DNA of 64,000 bases from Microvirga guangxiensis (GTDB lineage Bacteria; Pseudomonadota; Alphaproteobacteria; Rhizobiales; Beijerinckiaceae), in contig NZ_FMVJ01000002.1 of NCBI RefSeq assembly GCF_900102135.1, positions 1 through 64,000 of the forward strand, read 5' to 3'. Position numbers and translations under genes: made by a program. The notes under the pieces were generated by a model. That model had not been told where the DNA came from. It saw only the letters and a program-made list of their open reading frames with translations, and did no database searches. Below are positions 1 through 8,001 of this stretch, piece by piece. Position 1 is the stretch's first letter; each line of letters starts with the position of its first letter.

Positions 1-1446
1 GTCACGTTTGACGATGTTGCGGGGATTGACGAGGCGAAGGAGGACTTGCAGGAGGTGGTGGAGTTCCTGCGCGACCCGCAGAAGTTCCAGCGCCTCGGCG
101 GGCGCATCCCCCGCGGCGTGCTCCTCGTCGGCCCGCCCGGCACCGGCAAGACGCTCACCGCCCGCGCGGTCGCCGGCGAGGCCAACGTGCCCTTCTTCAC
201 CATCTCCGGCTCCGACTTCGTCGAGATGTTCGTGGGCGTGGGCGCCTCGCGCGTGCGCGACATGTTCGAGCAGGCCAAGAAGAACGCGCCCTGCATCATC
301 TTCATCGACGAGATCGACGCGGTCGGCCGCCATCGCGGCGCGGGCCTGGGCGGCGGCAACGACGAGCGCGAGCAGACCCTCAACCAGCTTCTTGTCGAGA
401 TGGACGGCTTTGAGGCCAACGAGGGCATCATCATCATCGCCGCCACCAACCGGCCCGACGTGCTCGATCCGGCGCTTCTGCGCCCGGGCCGCTTCGACCG
501 CCAGATCGTGGTGCCCAACCCGGACGTGACCGGTCGCGAGAAGATCCTGCGGGTGCACGTGCGCAAGGTGCCGCTGGCGCCCGACGTGGACCTGAAGGTG
601 ATTGCCCGCGGCACGCCCGGCTTCTCGGGCGCTGACCTGATGAACCTGGTCAACGAGGCGGCGCTTCTGGCGGCGCGGCGCGGCAAGCGCATCGTGACCA
701 TGAAGGAGTTCGAGGACGCCAAGGACAAGGTGATGATGGGCGCCGAGCGGCGCACCCTGGTGATGACCGACGACGAGAAGCGCCTGACGGCCTACCATGA
801 GGCGGGCCATGCCATCGTGGCGCTGAACGTGCCGGCGACCGATCCGGTGCACAAGGCCACGATCATTCCGCGCGGGCGGGCGCTGGGCATGGTGATGCAG
901 CTGCCGGAGCGCGACAAGCTGTCGATGAGCTTTGAGCAGATGACGTCGCGTCTGGCGATCATGATGGGCGGGCGCATTGCCGAGGAGATGATTTTTGGCA
1001 AGGAGAAGGTGACGTCGGGGGCGCAGTCGGACATTGAGCAGGCGACGCGTCTGGCGCGGATGATGGTGACCAAGTGGGGGTTCAGCCCTGAGCTTGGCAC
1101 GGTGGCCTATGGCGAGAACCAGGACGAGGTGTTTCTGGGGATGCAGATGGGGCGTCAGCAGAACGTGTCGGAGGCGACCGCGCAGAAGATCGACTCGGAG
1201 GTGCGCCGTCTGGTGGAGACGGGTCTGAACGATGCGCGGCGGATCCTGACGGAGAAGGCGGCGGATCTGGAGGCTCTGGCGCGGGGATTGCTGGAGTATG
1301 AGACGCTGACCGGCGAGGAGATCCGCAACCTGCTCGACGGACAGCCCCCCATCCGAGACTCCGGTGATACGCCTGCCTCTCATATCAAAGCCCCGCGTCC
1401 CGCCGTGCCCCCAGTGGGCACTGCAGGCGCCCCCAAGCCGGCTTGA
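1..1446 (+). CDS. ftsH: ATP-dependent zinc metalloprotease FtsH (5' truncated by window edge)
   Basis: This is the C-terminal two-thirds of FtsH, the membrane-anchored AAA+ protease that degrades misfolded membrane proteins and short-lived regulators. The frame is open from base 1 ([16 protein letters not shown]), so the N-terminal membrane segments and periplasmic loop lie outside the window. Visible motifs are Walker A (GPPGTGKT), Walker B (IIFIDEID), the second region of homology ([19 protein letters not shown]) and the zinc-site HEAGH. The tail after LLDG is proline/alanine-rich and ends with KPA. Codon choice drifts from C-ending in the ATPase half to G-ending in the protease half. A strong terminator follows 30 bp after the stop. 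Confidence 0.97.
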   Translation, partial: VTFDDVAGIDEAKEDLQEVVEFLRDPQKFQRLGGRIPRGVLLVGPPGTGKTLTARAVAGEANVPFFTISGSDFVEMFVGVGASRVRDMFEQAKKNAPCIIFIDEIDAVGRHRGAGLGGGNDEREQTLNQLLVEMDGFEANEGIIIIAATNRPDVLDPALLRPGRFDRQIVVPNPDVTGREKILRVHVRKVPLAPDVDLKVIARGTPGFSGADLMNLVNEAALLAARRGKRIVTMKEFEDAKDKVMMGAERRTLVMTDDEKRLTAYHEAGHAIVALNVPATDPVHKATIIPRGRALGMVMQLPERDKLSMSFEQMTSRLAIMMGGRIAEEMIFGKEKVTSGAQSDIEQATRLARMMVTKWGFSPELGTVAYGENQDEVFLGMQMGRQQNVSEATAQKIDSEVRRLVETGLNDARRILTEKAADLEALARGLLEYETLTGEEIRNLLDGQPPIRDSGDTPASHIKAPRPAVPPVGTAGAPKPA

Positions 1447-1475
1447 TCGGTTTAAGCAACCCAAAATCACAACGA

Positions 1476-1510
1476 ACGCGTGCCAGCTGACACTGGCACG
1501 CGTTTTCTTT
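1476..1510 (+). terminator. Rho-independent terminator of ftsH
   Basis: A perfect 11-bp inverted repeat, ACGCGTGCCAG (1476-1486) and CTGGCACGCGT (1493-1503), with a 6-base loop, runs directly into TTTTCTTT. It sits 30 bp after the ftsH stop codon. Confidence 0.93.
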
Positions 1511-1689
1511 TGAGCCCAAGGCCCGCCAACACTAGCGCATCGAAAAGCTCATAGAGCGCTTCTACCTTTTGGCTCCTTGCAACCGTCCTTAAGCCATTGG
1601 GGCTATAGCGTTCTCTACTAAATCTCCGAGCCGAACGGGCCCCTATCAAGCATCATGCTGCTTCCTGCCAAGCTTTAAGGGAAACGGCT

Positions 1690-2043
1690 ATGAAAACGGT
1701 TTCTGTAATGGGTGCGGTCGTCATCATTGGACTGACTGCCATGCCGGCAACAGCACAGAACATTCCGACCAATTTGAACGTCTCACTCAAGGTTGGCCAA
1801 TCGACTATCATTCATGGAAACCGCGGTCGGGCTTGTGGGAGCCCTGCTCCGAGTTGGGAACAGACGACATCGACTCTACCGCCAACGCAACTTGGCACTT
1901 TCTCAGATGGTGGCGTCGGCACGCGGAGCAGCCGCGCCTGTGGAGGCAATGTGCCAGCCCGTGCGATCCGCTTCAAAGCCATGAAGAAAGGGACAGAAGT
2001 AATGAACCTTTATGGAGACCCAGTCACGGTTACGGTGAGATAA
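1690..2043 (+). CDS. Small secreted protein of unknown function
   Basis: A 117-residue protein with a clear Sec signal peptide: a short basic start (MKT), a hydrophobic stretch to about residue 18 and a likely cleavage after ATAQ near residue 23. The mature part is about 95 residues, rich in Gly, Ser and Thr, with two cysteines (CGSP and ACGG) that could form a disulfide in the periplasm. A purine-rich AAGGGAAACGG precedes the ATG. I do not recognise a family. It stands alone between the ftsH terminator and a regulator gene; the 260 bp downstream contain no evident gene. Confidence 0.7.
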   Translation: MKTVSVMGAVVIIGLTAMPATAQNIPTNLNVSLKVGQSTIIHGNRGRACGSPAPSWEQTTSTLPPTQLGTFSDGGVGTRSSRACGGNVPARAIRFKAMKKGTEVMNLYGDPVTVTVR

Positions 2044-2276
2044 GCCCTAGATCCTACGCCAGGGTATCATTGACGCCCCTTGAGCCTAGGCGCACTCTTA
2101 AGAGGCGAACCAAGAGAATGCCGGCAGACATCAGCGTCTGCCGAAATAACTCCGAATTCTTGAGGCCCTATTGCTACACACCGTAGCTTGGAAGGTGAGT
2201 TCGACAACAGATAACCGAGCCTAGCCTGCCCGCGATGATTTGGGCGACACTGGCAACATCCATATTCTCTGACTGT

Positions 2277-2292
2277 TGTTCGATAACGAACA
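2277..2292 (+). promoter_or_regulatory. Palindromic operator candidate upstream of the Crp/Fnr regulator
   Basis: TGTTCGATAACGAACA is a perfect inverted repeat (TGTTCG and CGAACA around a 4-base centre) that ends 12 bp before the regulator's start codon. Two half sites around a short centre is the geometry of Crp/Fnr sites, so autorepression is plausible; this is inference. Confidence 0.5.
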
Positions 2293-2304
2293 CAAGGTCC
2301 TTAT

Positions 2305-3018
2305 ATGGCGGATCTCATCGGCAACTATCTCATCGCCACTTTAAGCCCCACGGACCAGGAGTGGTTAGAGTCCAACCTGAAGGAGGTTGAATTGCAGCGG
2401 GGGGCAATTCTGGCCCATGAAGGCGAGGTCCTGCAGCATGTCTATTTCCCGGTAACAGCCATTGTTTCCTTAGTTTGCGAAATGAAAGATGGCCGGATTG
2501 CAGAAATGGCCACCTTCGGCCGAGAAGCCATATTGGGACTGCCTTTCGCCGGCATCCATACCGAAACGTTTGGGCGATATGTTGTACAGGTTCCAGGCAC
2601 GATGCTGCAAATGGACCGAAGAAAATTTCATGCGGCGCTTACATCCCGCCCCGGCTTACAGGAGATGGCCTCCCGCTATACGGAAATCCTGATGGTCATG
2701 ACGTTGCAATCAGTGGCCTGCAATACAGCTCACAGCGTCGAGTCACGTTGTTGCAGATGGATCGTCAGTACGGCGGATCGAACAGGTCGCACCGAAATCC
2801 CACTCACCCATGAGTTCCTCGCTGAGATGCTGGGTGTTCAGCGCTCGACCGTGAGCGAAACGACCCGCGTTCTCCAGCACAAGGGCTTGATTGCGCAAGG
2901 GCGAGGAACGATCACAATTCTCGACCGAGCCCGCCTTGAGGATACCGCATGCGAGTGCTATGGCGCATTGCGCGAGCGATACTTGAGGCTTCTGCCGCTC
3001 AGAAACTCCAACCGGTAG
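2305..3018 (+). CDS. Crp/Fnr family transcriptional regulator
   Basis: A 237-residue regulator with an N-terminal cyclic-nucleotide-binding-type beta-barrel (about residues 20-130, with the family-typical GAILAHEGE and VYFPVTAIVSL) and a C-terminal winged helix (HEFLAEMLGVQRSTVSETTRVL is the recognition region, about residues 168-190). The N-terminus lacks the four-cysteine cluster of oxygen-sensing Fnr, so an iron-sulfur sensor is unlikely; CC near residue 150 and CEC near 220 are outside the usual positions. The ligand cannot be predicted. It is monocistronic, with a palindrome just before the start codon that may be its own operator. Length is normal for the family. Confidence 0.9.
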   Translation: MADLIGNYLIATLSPTDQEWLESNLKEVELQRGAILAHEGEVLQHVYFPVTAIVSLVCEMKDGRIAEMATFGREAILGLPFAGIHTETFGRYVVQVPGTMLQMDRRKFHAALTSRPGLQEMASRYTEILMVMTLQSVACNTAHSVESRCCRWIVSTADRTGRTEIPLTHEFLAEMLGVQRSTVSETTRVLQHKGLIAQGRGTITILDRARLEDTACECYGALRERYLRLLPLRNSNR

Positions 3019-3511
3019 ACCAACCATAGCAGCAAGTCTCACCGTTTTATGCTTACGTAGAACCGGGACGCAGTTCTCTTGAACGTGCTTATGGGGCGAC
3101 GGCAGGTCGCAGGGTTTAGGCATCCGCTCGAGGGTTGTTGGTCGGCTACCCGACAGACGGCACGACTTACCTAGCGTAATGCTTCCTCATCGGCCCTGTA
3201 ATTGCCCCTACGGGCCAAACTCAGAAGCGTCCCAAACAGAGGGGCGCTTTCTTTTTATGTATCTACCACCTGCACCTGACGGCCTAGTGAGGCAAAGGTT
3301 TTAAGTCTCGCATTAGTTCAGCTAGGCAGCTCCATAACGTTATAAATGTTCATATCGCTTTAAATCGAGCTATTCCTTCTAGCCCTGTAAGTATAAGAAC
3401 ACCTCGAACATTACCCGTCTTACACAGCTACGATGAGGACAAGGTCTGTTAATCCTTTGTCGCCAACCTAGTTGTTATCTTCCTCTTGGGATGTAGGGCT
3501 GGGAAAATCCG
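3019..3511. other. Intergenic stretch without a recognisable gene
   Basis: About 490 bases between the Crp/Fnr gene and the next hypothetical gene. The only structure I see is a terminator-like hairpin at 3225-3256; the rest is lower in GC than the surroundings and shows no supported reading frame. Confidence 0.6.
3225..3256 (+). terminator. Rho-independent terminator-like hairpin
   Basis: AAGCGTCCC (3225-3233) pairs with GGGGCGCTT (3241-3249), with one G-T type mismatch and a 7-base loop, followed by TCTTTTT. It is about 200 bp after the regulator gene, so it may end that transcript or an unannotated short RNA. Confidence 0.65.
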
Positions 3512-3943
3512 ATGACAGAAGATGAAGTTGACGCGGTTGCCAAGGAGCTCGCGAAAGTGGGAGGCGCCTCCTGGTACCCTGGCAGAACAGAAGGGCCGCT
3601 CCTCCGGGTTGTCAGCGAGAGGTACAAGGACAGAGCCCGTGTGGCGATTGCCGCCTTAGACCGCTTTAGATCGGCAGCAGATCCCACTTCATCTTCAGAG
3701 CAAACTGGTCCGGCGCAAGGTGCAGTTCCTAGCACCAGCCTATCCAATACCCAGGTACAACTCGGCTCAATCGTCGTATATCGACCTCCCGGCGATCAGC
3801 GAGCGATTTCCTGCAGAGTTGAGCAGCTTGAAGCTGACAGAGCCTATCTCGTCCCCGTTCCTCATCCCATTGTCGGCTGGGTGTCTTTGGAGAGCCTTGA
3901 GGCTGTAGGTGAGCAAGACGTGTCTACAACACCCGAGGGTTAG
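3512..3943 (+). CDS. Hypothetical protein with a conserved-looking N-terminal segment
   Basis: A 143-residue, probably cytoplasmic protein. The first 60 residues (MTEDEVDAVAKELAKVGG, then WYPGRTEGPLLR and a helix around RARVAIAALDRFR) look like a short helical module that I associate with small hypothetical proteins of Hyphomicrobiales; this is memory, not a search. A Ser/Thr/Pro-rich linker of about 20 residues leads to a beta-rich C-terminus (QLGSIVVYRPP, YLVPVPHPIVGWVSLESLE) that resembles a small barrel. No catalytic motif or signal peptide is visible. It has no close operon partner. Confidence 0.6.
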   Translation: MTEDEVDAVAKELAKVGGASWYPGRTEGPLLRVVSERYKDRARVAIAALDRFRSAADPTSSSEQTGPAQGAVPSTSLSNTQVQLGSIVVYRPPGDQRAISCRVEQLEADRAYLVPVPHPIVGWVSLESLEAVGEQDVSTTPEG

Positions 3944-4098
3944 CTGTAGGGCTTATATTTCACAGAGGCGTCAGCTACTACGCGCCCATTTCATGTTAGG
4001 TGCCCTGCACGGTGCGACGTGTTCCACTGGTCATGGTCAGCATGACCAATTGGTTGCGTTTGCAAGAAGCGCTCGAACCTAGATAACCGTCTCCCTCA

Positions 4099-4218
4099 AT
4101 GACTTTGGGACAGACTGACGTCATCAGCGTGAAACCGACACCGCACGCGCTGGGCAAGACGCACGGGATCAAGAAACTAATTTTACCCGCTTCTGCTCAA
4201 GAAGAAGGCCGCCTCTAA
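4099..4218 (+). CDS. Possible 39-residue small protein ending in a terminator hairpin
   Basis: An ATG-initiated frame of 39 codons (starts MTLGQTDVISVKPTPHALGK) runs to a TAA located in the loop of the hairpin at 4207-4226. A hairpin with a T-rich tail right at a stop codon suggests a transcript ends here, and nothing else in this gap explains the terminator. No strong ribosome binding site is visible, only CCGTCTCCCTCA, so this is a weak candidate. The alternative is a small RNA transcribed from about 4000 to 4235. Confidence 0.3.
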   Translation: MTLGQTDVISVKPTPHALGKTHGIKKLILPASAQEEGRL

Positions 4219-4236
4219 AGGCGGCCATTTTTATTT
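4207..4236 (+). terminator. Rho-independent terminator
   Basis: GGCCGCCT (4207-4214) pairs perfectly with AGGCGGCC (4219-4226) around CTAA, followed by ATTTTTATTTT. It ends a plus-strand transcript in the 3944-4307 gap, in which no long gene is present. Confidence 0.88.
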
Positions 4237-4307
4237 TCCTCAAGAACAGAGCCGATCTGTCGGATCGCCAGAAGTTTAAGGCGTCCAGTCGCCGGCCTTT
4301 GAAGACT

Positions 4308-4919
4308 TCATCGCGTCGAAGGCCGGCGGCCACCCTTCCGACTACCGCCGTTACCGCCCTCGCCTTTCAGCGATCCGCCAAGGGCGCTTGTCACGACCTC
4401 ACCCGCCGCACCAATAGCAGCCGCAGCGACCTCCAGCGGAGCGGCAACGATCTCGGCGCCGAGGCTTCCTGCAGCGGACACGGCTTTGCGCCCCTCTGGT
4501 GTTCCGGCGCTTTGGCCCTGCGGCTTCTCAAGCACGTTCGCGACAGCCCGAAGAGCTTCCGCCATCACTGCGCGCGCTTGCGGTGAAGTAAGCGTTGTCT
4601 CAAGCGTGGAGAGCCATGCCATCGGATTTAGCAAGCCGCCTTGGGACCGAGAGCGGGCTTGTGTCGTGGAGCGTGATCGCGATGTGCTGGAAGTTGACCG
4701 TGCAGCAGTGCGCGATCCTGCGGAAGATCGCGCTTTCTTGGGAACAGCCTGAGACTTCGTCGCAGACCGGGAACCCGCCATGGCTTTGGGCTGGGCGCGC
4801 TTGGAAGCACCAGCTCCCTTCTTCGTGGCGGAGTGAGAGATGGATTTGGATGCCGATTTCTCAGGCGCCTTCCGTCGTCTGTTCGGCTGTGAAGTATCGT
4901 CCTTGCTGGTTCGAGCCAT
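4308..4919 (-). CDS. Basic, histone-H1-like N-terminus with alanine-rich C-terminal domain
   Basis: About 203 residues (start at the second Met, MARTSKDD). Residues 1-95 are disordered-looking and very rich in Lys, Arg, Ser, Ala and Thr (for example [15 protein letters not shown] and [14 protein letters not shown]), like bacterial H1-type DNA-binding tails. Residues 98-180 are Ala/Val-rich with amphipathic helices ([17 protein letters not shown], then [19 protein letters not shown]); this half resembles small helical proteins that associate with granules or membranes. The tail is Gly/Arg-rich. Low complexity makes family assignment unsafe. A nucleoid-associated or polyester-granule-associated role are the two options I would consider. 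Confidence 0.65.
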   Translation of the reverse strand: MARTSKDDTSQPNRRRKAPEKSASKSISHSATKKGAGASKRAQPKAMAGSRSATKSQAVPKKARSSAGSRTAARSTSSTSRSRSTTQARSRSQGGLLNPMAWLSTLETTLTSPQARAVMAEALRAVANVLEKPQGQSAGTPEGRKAVSAAGSLGAEIVAAPLEVAAAAIGAAGEVVTSALGGSLKGEGGNGGSRKGGRRPSTR

Positions 4920-5035
4920 TGTCATACTCTCGTTTGATGGGGCCGCAACCCGGCCATGCCGAGGAGCAACATTCCTCAGCGATGAGACAATGACGGCATA
5001 GCCATTCGGTTCATCTGTAGAGAAGCGAAGACGAA

Positions 5036-5404
5036 TTAAGTCCGCAGCAAGAACTCCAGGCCCGCGGGAAGATCGTGCTCCTGTCGCGCAGGTCGCATGG
5101 CCTTGATGGACGACTTCACTCTCGGCACTGCCTCATCAGCAATCCAAGCCGGTTTCCCATCGGGTGTCTCCAGCGGACATGCCGCCTCGATGTGAAGCAT
5201 GGCTTCCTGCAGCCATCCAGCCATCTGTTCGGCGGAGAATTGTGAGAGGTAGCGCCGATCTCTCTCATGGAAGGCGATTTCCAGATTTCCACCGCCCTTG
5301 TCGATGACCTGGATCATGATCTGATCGAGGAGGCGTTCCTCAATCAGATATCCGTCCATCTGAGCGACCTCCACAGGACCGGCGGCCGTCACTAACCTCT
5401 TCAT
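5036..5404 (-). CDS. Hypothetical protein, 122 residues
   Basis: Start chosen at the ATG at 5404 (MKRLVTAAGPVEVAQMDG), which has a GAGGGG motif 8 bases upstream; an in-frame TTG two codons earlier is less likely. The protein is soluble, mixed alpha/beta, with a segment LEIAFHERDRRYLSQFSAEQ and a conserved-looking C-terminal LPAGLEFLLRT. No known domain or catalytic motif is recognised. It is followed by 110 bp and then the basic-protein gene on the same strand. Confidence 0.6.
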   Translation of the reverse strand: MKRLVTAAGPVEVAQMDGYLIEERLLDQIMIQVIDKGGGNLEIAFHERDRRYLSQFSAEQMAGWLQEAMLHIEAACPLETPDGKPAWIADEAVPRVKSSIKAMRPARQEHDLPAGLEFLLRT

Positions 5405-5514
5405 GCCCAAACCCCTCTGAAAGGTTCAGGCGAGTTTAGACAGCGCCCATGACGGAGCGGTACCCAATTCTGGGAACATCCTTAACTGCAACGGCACCCA
5501 CCACTGTTCGTCTG

Positions 5515-6144
5515 CTAGACGGGTGCGTGATCCAGCCCCTGCACTCTCAAGTCGTCCGGTGACATAGTGATGTTGAGTGCCACAAGGCGAGTGCTGCGAG
5601 TTTGCAGCGAATGATTGATGTCGAAGATGGTGATGGCCGCCGGAGCGATGGGCGACAGGCTGGACGGGGCTAGACCGACCAGCACATCGCAAGCTGCCCT
5701 GACCACTCCCTCATGGGCAACGACGATCACATCGCCGTCGGACCGCTCTATGGCATCGCCCAGCGCCGCGCCAACGCGCTCGCGAAACGGCTTCCACCCC
5801 TCCCCGCGTGGCGGCGTGTAGGTTCCGAGACGCCAGTCTCGGTAGGCGCCTGGATCCGCCGCTTCGATCTGCTCGATCCATCGGCCTGTCCAATCACCCA
5901 GATCCATCTCCCGCAACCGATCGTCGGTCGCAAAGCCGGTAAATCCAAGAAGTTCTGCCGTATGTCTTGCCCGGCTCAGATCGGAAGACACAACACGGTT
6001 GGGAGGGGGGCTGCTCTCAAAAAACTTCGCGGCACGCCGCGCCTGCTCGATGCCACGAAGAGACAGAGGAGCGTCTGCATGACCCTGCAGACGGCGCTCT
6101 GCGTTCCACACGGTCTCCCCGTGGCGCACTAGGATCAGTCTCAT
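5515..6144 (-). CDS. Histidine phosphatase family protein (phosphoglycerate-mutase-like)
   Basis: A 209-residue member of the histidine phosphatase superfamily, starting at MRLILVRHGETVWN. The RHGET box carries the phospho-accepting His; the second catalytic pair appears as EMDLGDWTGR (acid) and VVAHEGVVRA (second His). Family members are phosphoglycerate mutases, alpha-ribazole phosphatases or general sugar phosphatases, and sequence alone does not separate these. Its place downstream of an AfuABC-like transporter and next to a HAD phosphatase suggests it removes phosphate from an imported organophosphate. It is 52 bp after the HAD gene and probably cotranscribed. Confidence 0.88.
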   Translation of the reverse strand: MRLILVRHGETVWNAERRLQGHADAPLSLRGIEQARRAAKFFESSPPPNRVVSSDLSRARHTAELLGFTGFATDDRLREMDLGDWTGRWIEQIEAADPGAYRDWRLGTYTPPRGEGWKPFRERVGAALGDAIERSDGDVIVVAHEGVVRAACDVLVGLAPSSLSPIAPAAITIFDINHSLQTRSTRLVALNITMSPDDLRVQGLDHAPV

Positions 6145-6196
6145 TGTCCACATTTCCAGGATAGGATTCTGCCGCTTGGCCAGCCCTTATGGATTC

Positions 6197-6862
6197 TTAC
6201 GAGGCGGCGTCCGCAACGATGGGCAGCAATTCGGGCATCGTATCGATCAGGCGTTCCGCGCCGAGTTCCGCATGGGGCTTGTGGCTGTAGCCGTAGGTAA
6301 CTGCGACGGCCCTCACGCCGGCCGCCTGAGCCGCCTGCACATCGTGGTAATTGTCCCCCACCATGAGCGCCGCCTCAGGCGCGATGCCTAAGCGGCCCAA
6401 TGCCGCCAGGATCGGTGCTGGGTGCGGCTTGCGCTCTGGAAGCGTGTCCCCTCCGACAATCGCATCGAAATAAGCACGCAGACCGAGCGCCTCCAGGATG
6501 TCGATGGTGGCCCCATAAGGCTTATTGGTGACCACCGCCAGCGGAAGGCCGAGCCGGCGCAGGCCCGCCAGCGTCTCAGGGACACCGGGGTAGGCCTGCG
6601 TGTGACGCGTAGCATCTGCCTCATAGATCTGGAGGAAGCGGGCGACGAGAGCGGACAGACGCGACTGGTCTCCTCCTGTCGCCGAGACGGCCCGCTCCAC
6701 GAGTTTGGCGGCTCCGTCACCGATCATGGATTTGACTTCATCAAGATCGAGTTGCCGAAGACCCTCCTCTGCCAAGAGGACGTTCACTGCGTCCCGGAGG
6801 TCGCATGCGCTGTCCACGAGAGTTCCGTCCAGGTCGAAGATGATGGCTTTCAAAGAAGACAT
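6197..6862 (-). CDS. gph: HAD-superfamily phosphatase, phosphoglycolate-phosphatase-like
   Basis: About 221 residues with all HAD motifs: DLDGTLVDS near the N-terminus (nucleophile Asp), VVTNKPYG (motif II Thr), Lys in PERKPHPAP (motif III) and MVGDNYHDVQAA (motif IV). The helical cap inserted after motif I makes it a subfamily IA enzyme like Gph, which hydrolyses 2-phosphoglycolate. Start chosen at ATG 6862, 13 bp after the ATPase stop codon. In this cluster it may act on an imported phosphorylated compound rather than on photorespiratory phosphoglycolate. The gene symbol is tentative. Confidence 0.88.
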   Translation of the reverse strand: MSSLKAIIFDLDGTLVDSACDLRDAVNVLLAEEGLRQLDLDEVKSMIGDGAAKLVERAVSATGGDQSRLSALVARFLQIYEADATRHTQAYPGVPETLAGLRRLGLPLAVVTNKPYGATIDILEALGLRAYFDAIVGGDTLPERKPHPAPILAALGRLGIAPEAALMVGDNYHDVQAAQAAGVRAVAVTYGYSHKPHAELGAERLIDTMPELLPIVADAAS

Positions 6863-6875
6863 GCGATGTAACACC

Positions 6876-7973
6876 TTAGGCGGCTAGCCAGAGGGCCGAG
6901 CGCAGGGAAAGGCCGATCTCGACGGGCGAGCCGGGCTCATGAAGCGCCTCTCCCGAATGGAACGGGGTATCGATGGAGACCTCCGCGACACCGATCTTCA
7001 CAACGTAGCGCAGGGTAGAGCCCAGGAACTCGCTATGAACAACCGTGCCCGGCAGTTGAACATCGCCCTGCCCGCCCTTGCCCAGCGATGCATGCTGCGG
7101 CCGGAAGACGAGCTTGGCTCCTTCCGGCACGGCCACGTGAGCCGGGATCGGCAGTCGGACGCCGCCGTCGATGTCGAAGAAGCGTTCTCCTCCCTCGCGC
7201 ACCACTCGGCCCGGAAGGATGTTCGCCGTACCAAGGAAGTTCGCCACGAACAGGTTAGCGGGCTTCTCGTAAAGCTCCATAGGCGTTCCGACCTGCTGCA
7301 CGATCCCGTCGTTCATGACAGCGATCCGGTCACAGATCGTGTTTGCTTCCTCCTGGTCATGCGTGACGAAGATCGTCGTCAGGCCCAACCGCTGCTGCAG
7401 GTCACGCAGCTCTCGCCGCACCTGCACGCGCATCTTGGCATCCAGGTTCGAGAGAGGCTCGTCGAGAAGGAGAACCTTCGGCTCGATGGCAATGGTGCGG
7501 GCAACCGCAACACGCTGCTGCTGGCCGCCGGAGAGCTGGGACGGACGCCGATCGGCAAGATGTGCGAGCCCAACGAGTTCCAGCGCCGCCGCAACGCGCT
7601 TTTCGATTTCGGCCCGAGGAACTTTTCGCTCTTCGAGGCCAAACGCGACATTGCGCTTCACCGTCATGTGCGGCCAAAGGGCATAGGACTGGAACACCAT
7701 GCCCACATCCCTTTTCCAAGGGGGAAGATGCGATACGTCCCGGCCGCCGACGAGGACTTCGCCACCATCGGCTTGGTTGAAGCCGGCAATGAGGCGAAGC
7801 AGCGTCGTTTTCCCGCATCCGGACGGGCCGAGAAATGCGAAGAACTCGCCGGGACGAATGTGCAGGTTGATGCCCTTGAGCACGTGGTTGGCACCATAGG
7901 ACAAATTGACATTACGAATGTCGACATCAACGGCTTTGGTGTCGAATTCGGAAATGGAGAGAGACTGGTTCAT
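6876..7973 (-). CDS. ABC transporter ATP-binding protein, AfuC/FbpC-type
   Basis: A 365-residue ATPase: Walker A GPSGCGKTT, Q-loop MVFQSYALWPHM, signature LSGGQQQRVAVART, Walker B KVLLLDEPLSNLD, H-loop FVTHDQEEA. After about residue 245 there is a TOBE-type regulatory domain. This is the ATPase class of ferric-iron, thiamine, 2-aminoethylphosphonate and hexose-phosphate (AfuABC) importers. It follows the fused permease gene by 28 bp and precedes the HAD phosphatase by 13 bp. The adjoining PgtABC-like sensory genes point to an organophosphate as substrate rather than iron. Confidence 0.95.
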   Translation of the reverse strand: MNQSLSISEFDTKAVDVDIRNVNLSYGANHVLKGINLHIRPGEFFAFLGPSGCGKTTLLRLIAGFNQADGGEVLVGGRDVSHLPPWKRDVGMVFQSYALWPHMTVKRNVAFGLEERKVPRAEIEKRVAAALELVGLAHLADRRPSQLSGGQQQRVAVARTIAIEPKVLLLDEPLSNLDAKMRVQVRRELRDLQQRLGLTTIFVTHDQEEANTICDRIAVMNDGIVQQVGTPMELYEKPANLFVANFLGTANILPGRVVREGGERFFDIDGGVRLPIPAHVAVPEGAKLVFRPQHASLGKGGQGDVQLPGTVVHSEFLGSTLRYVVKIGVAEVSIDTPFHSGEALHEPGSPVEIGLSLRSALWLAA

Positions 7974-8001
7974 AGGGTCGTTTCCTCGGTTCCAGACGCG
8001 A

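Noticed and set aside
1491..1510. TGGCACG after ftsH looked like a sigma-54 -24 box
   Set aside because: No GC/TTGCA follows at the right distance, and the sequence is one arm of a clear terminator hairpin.
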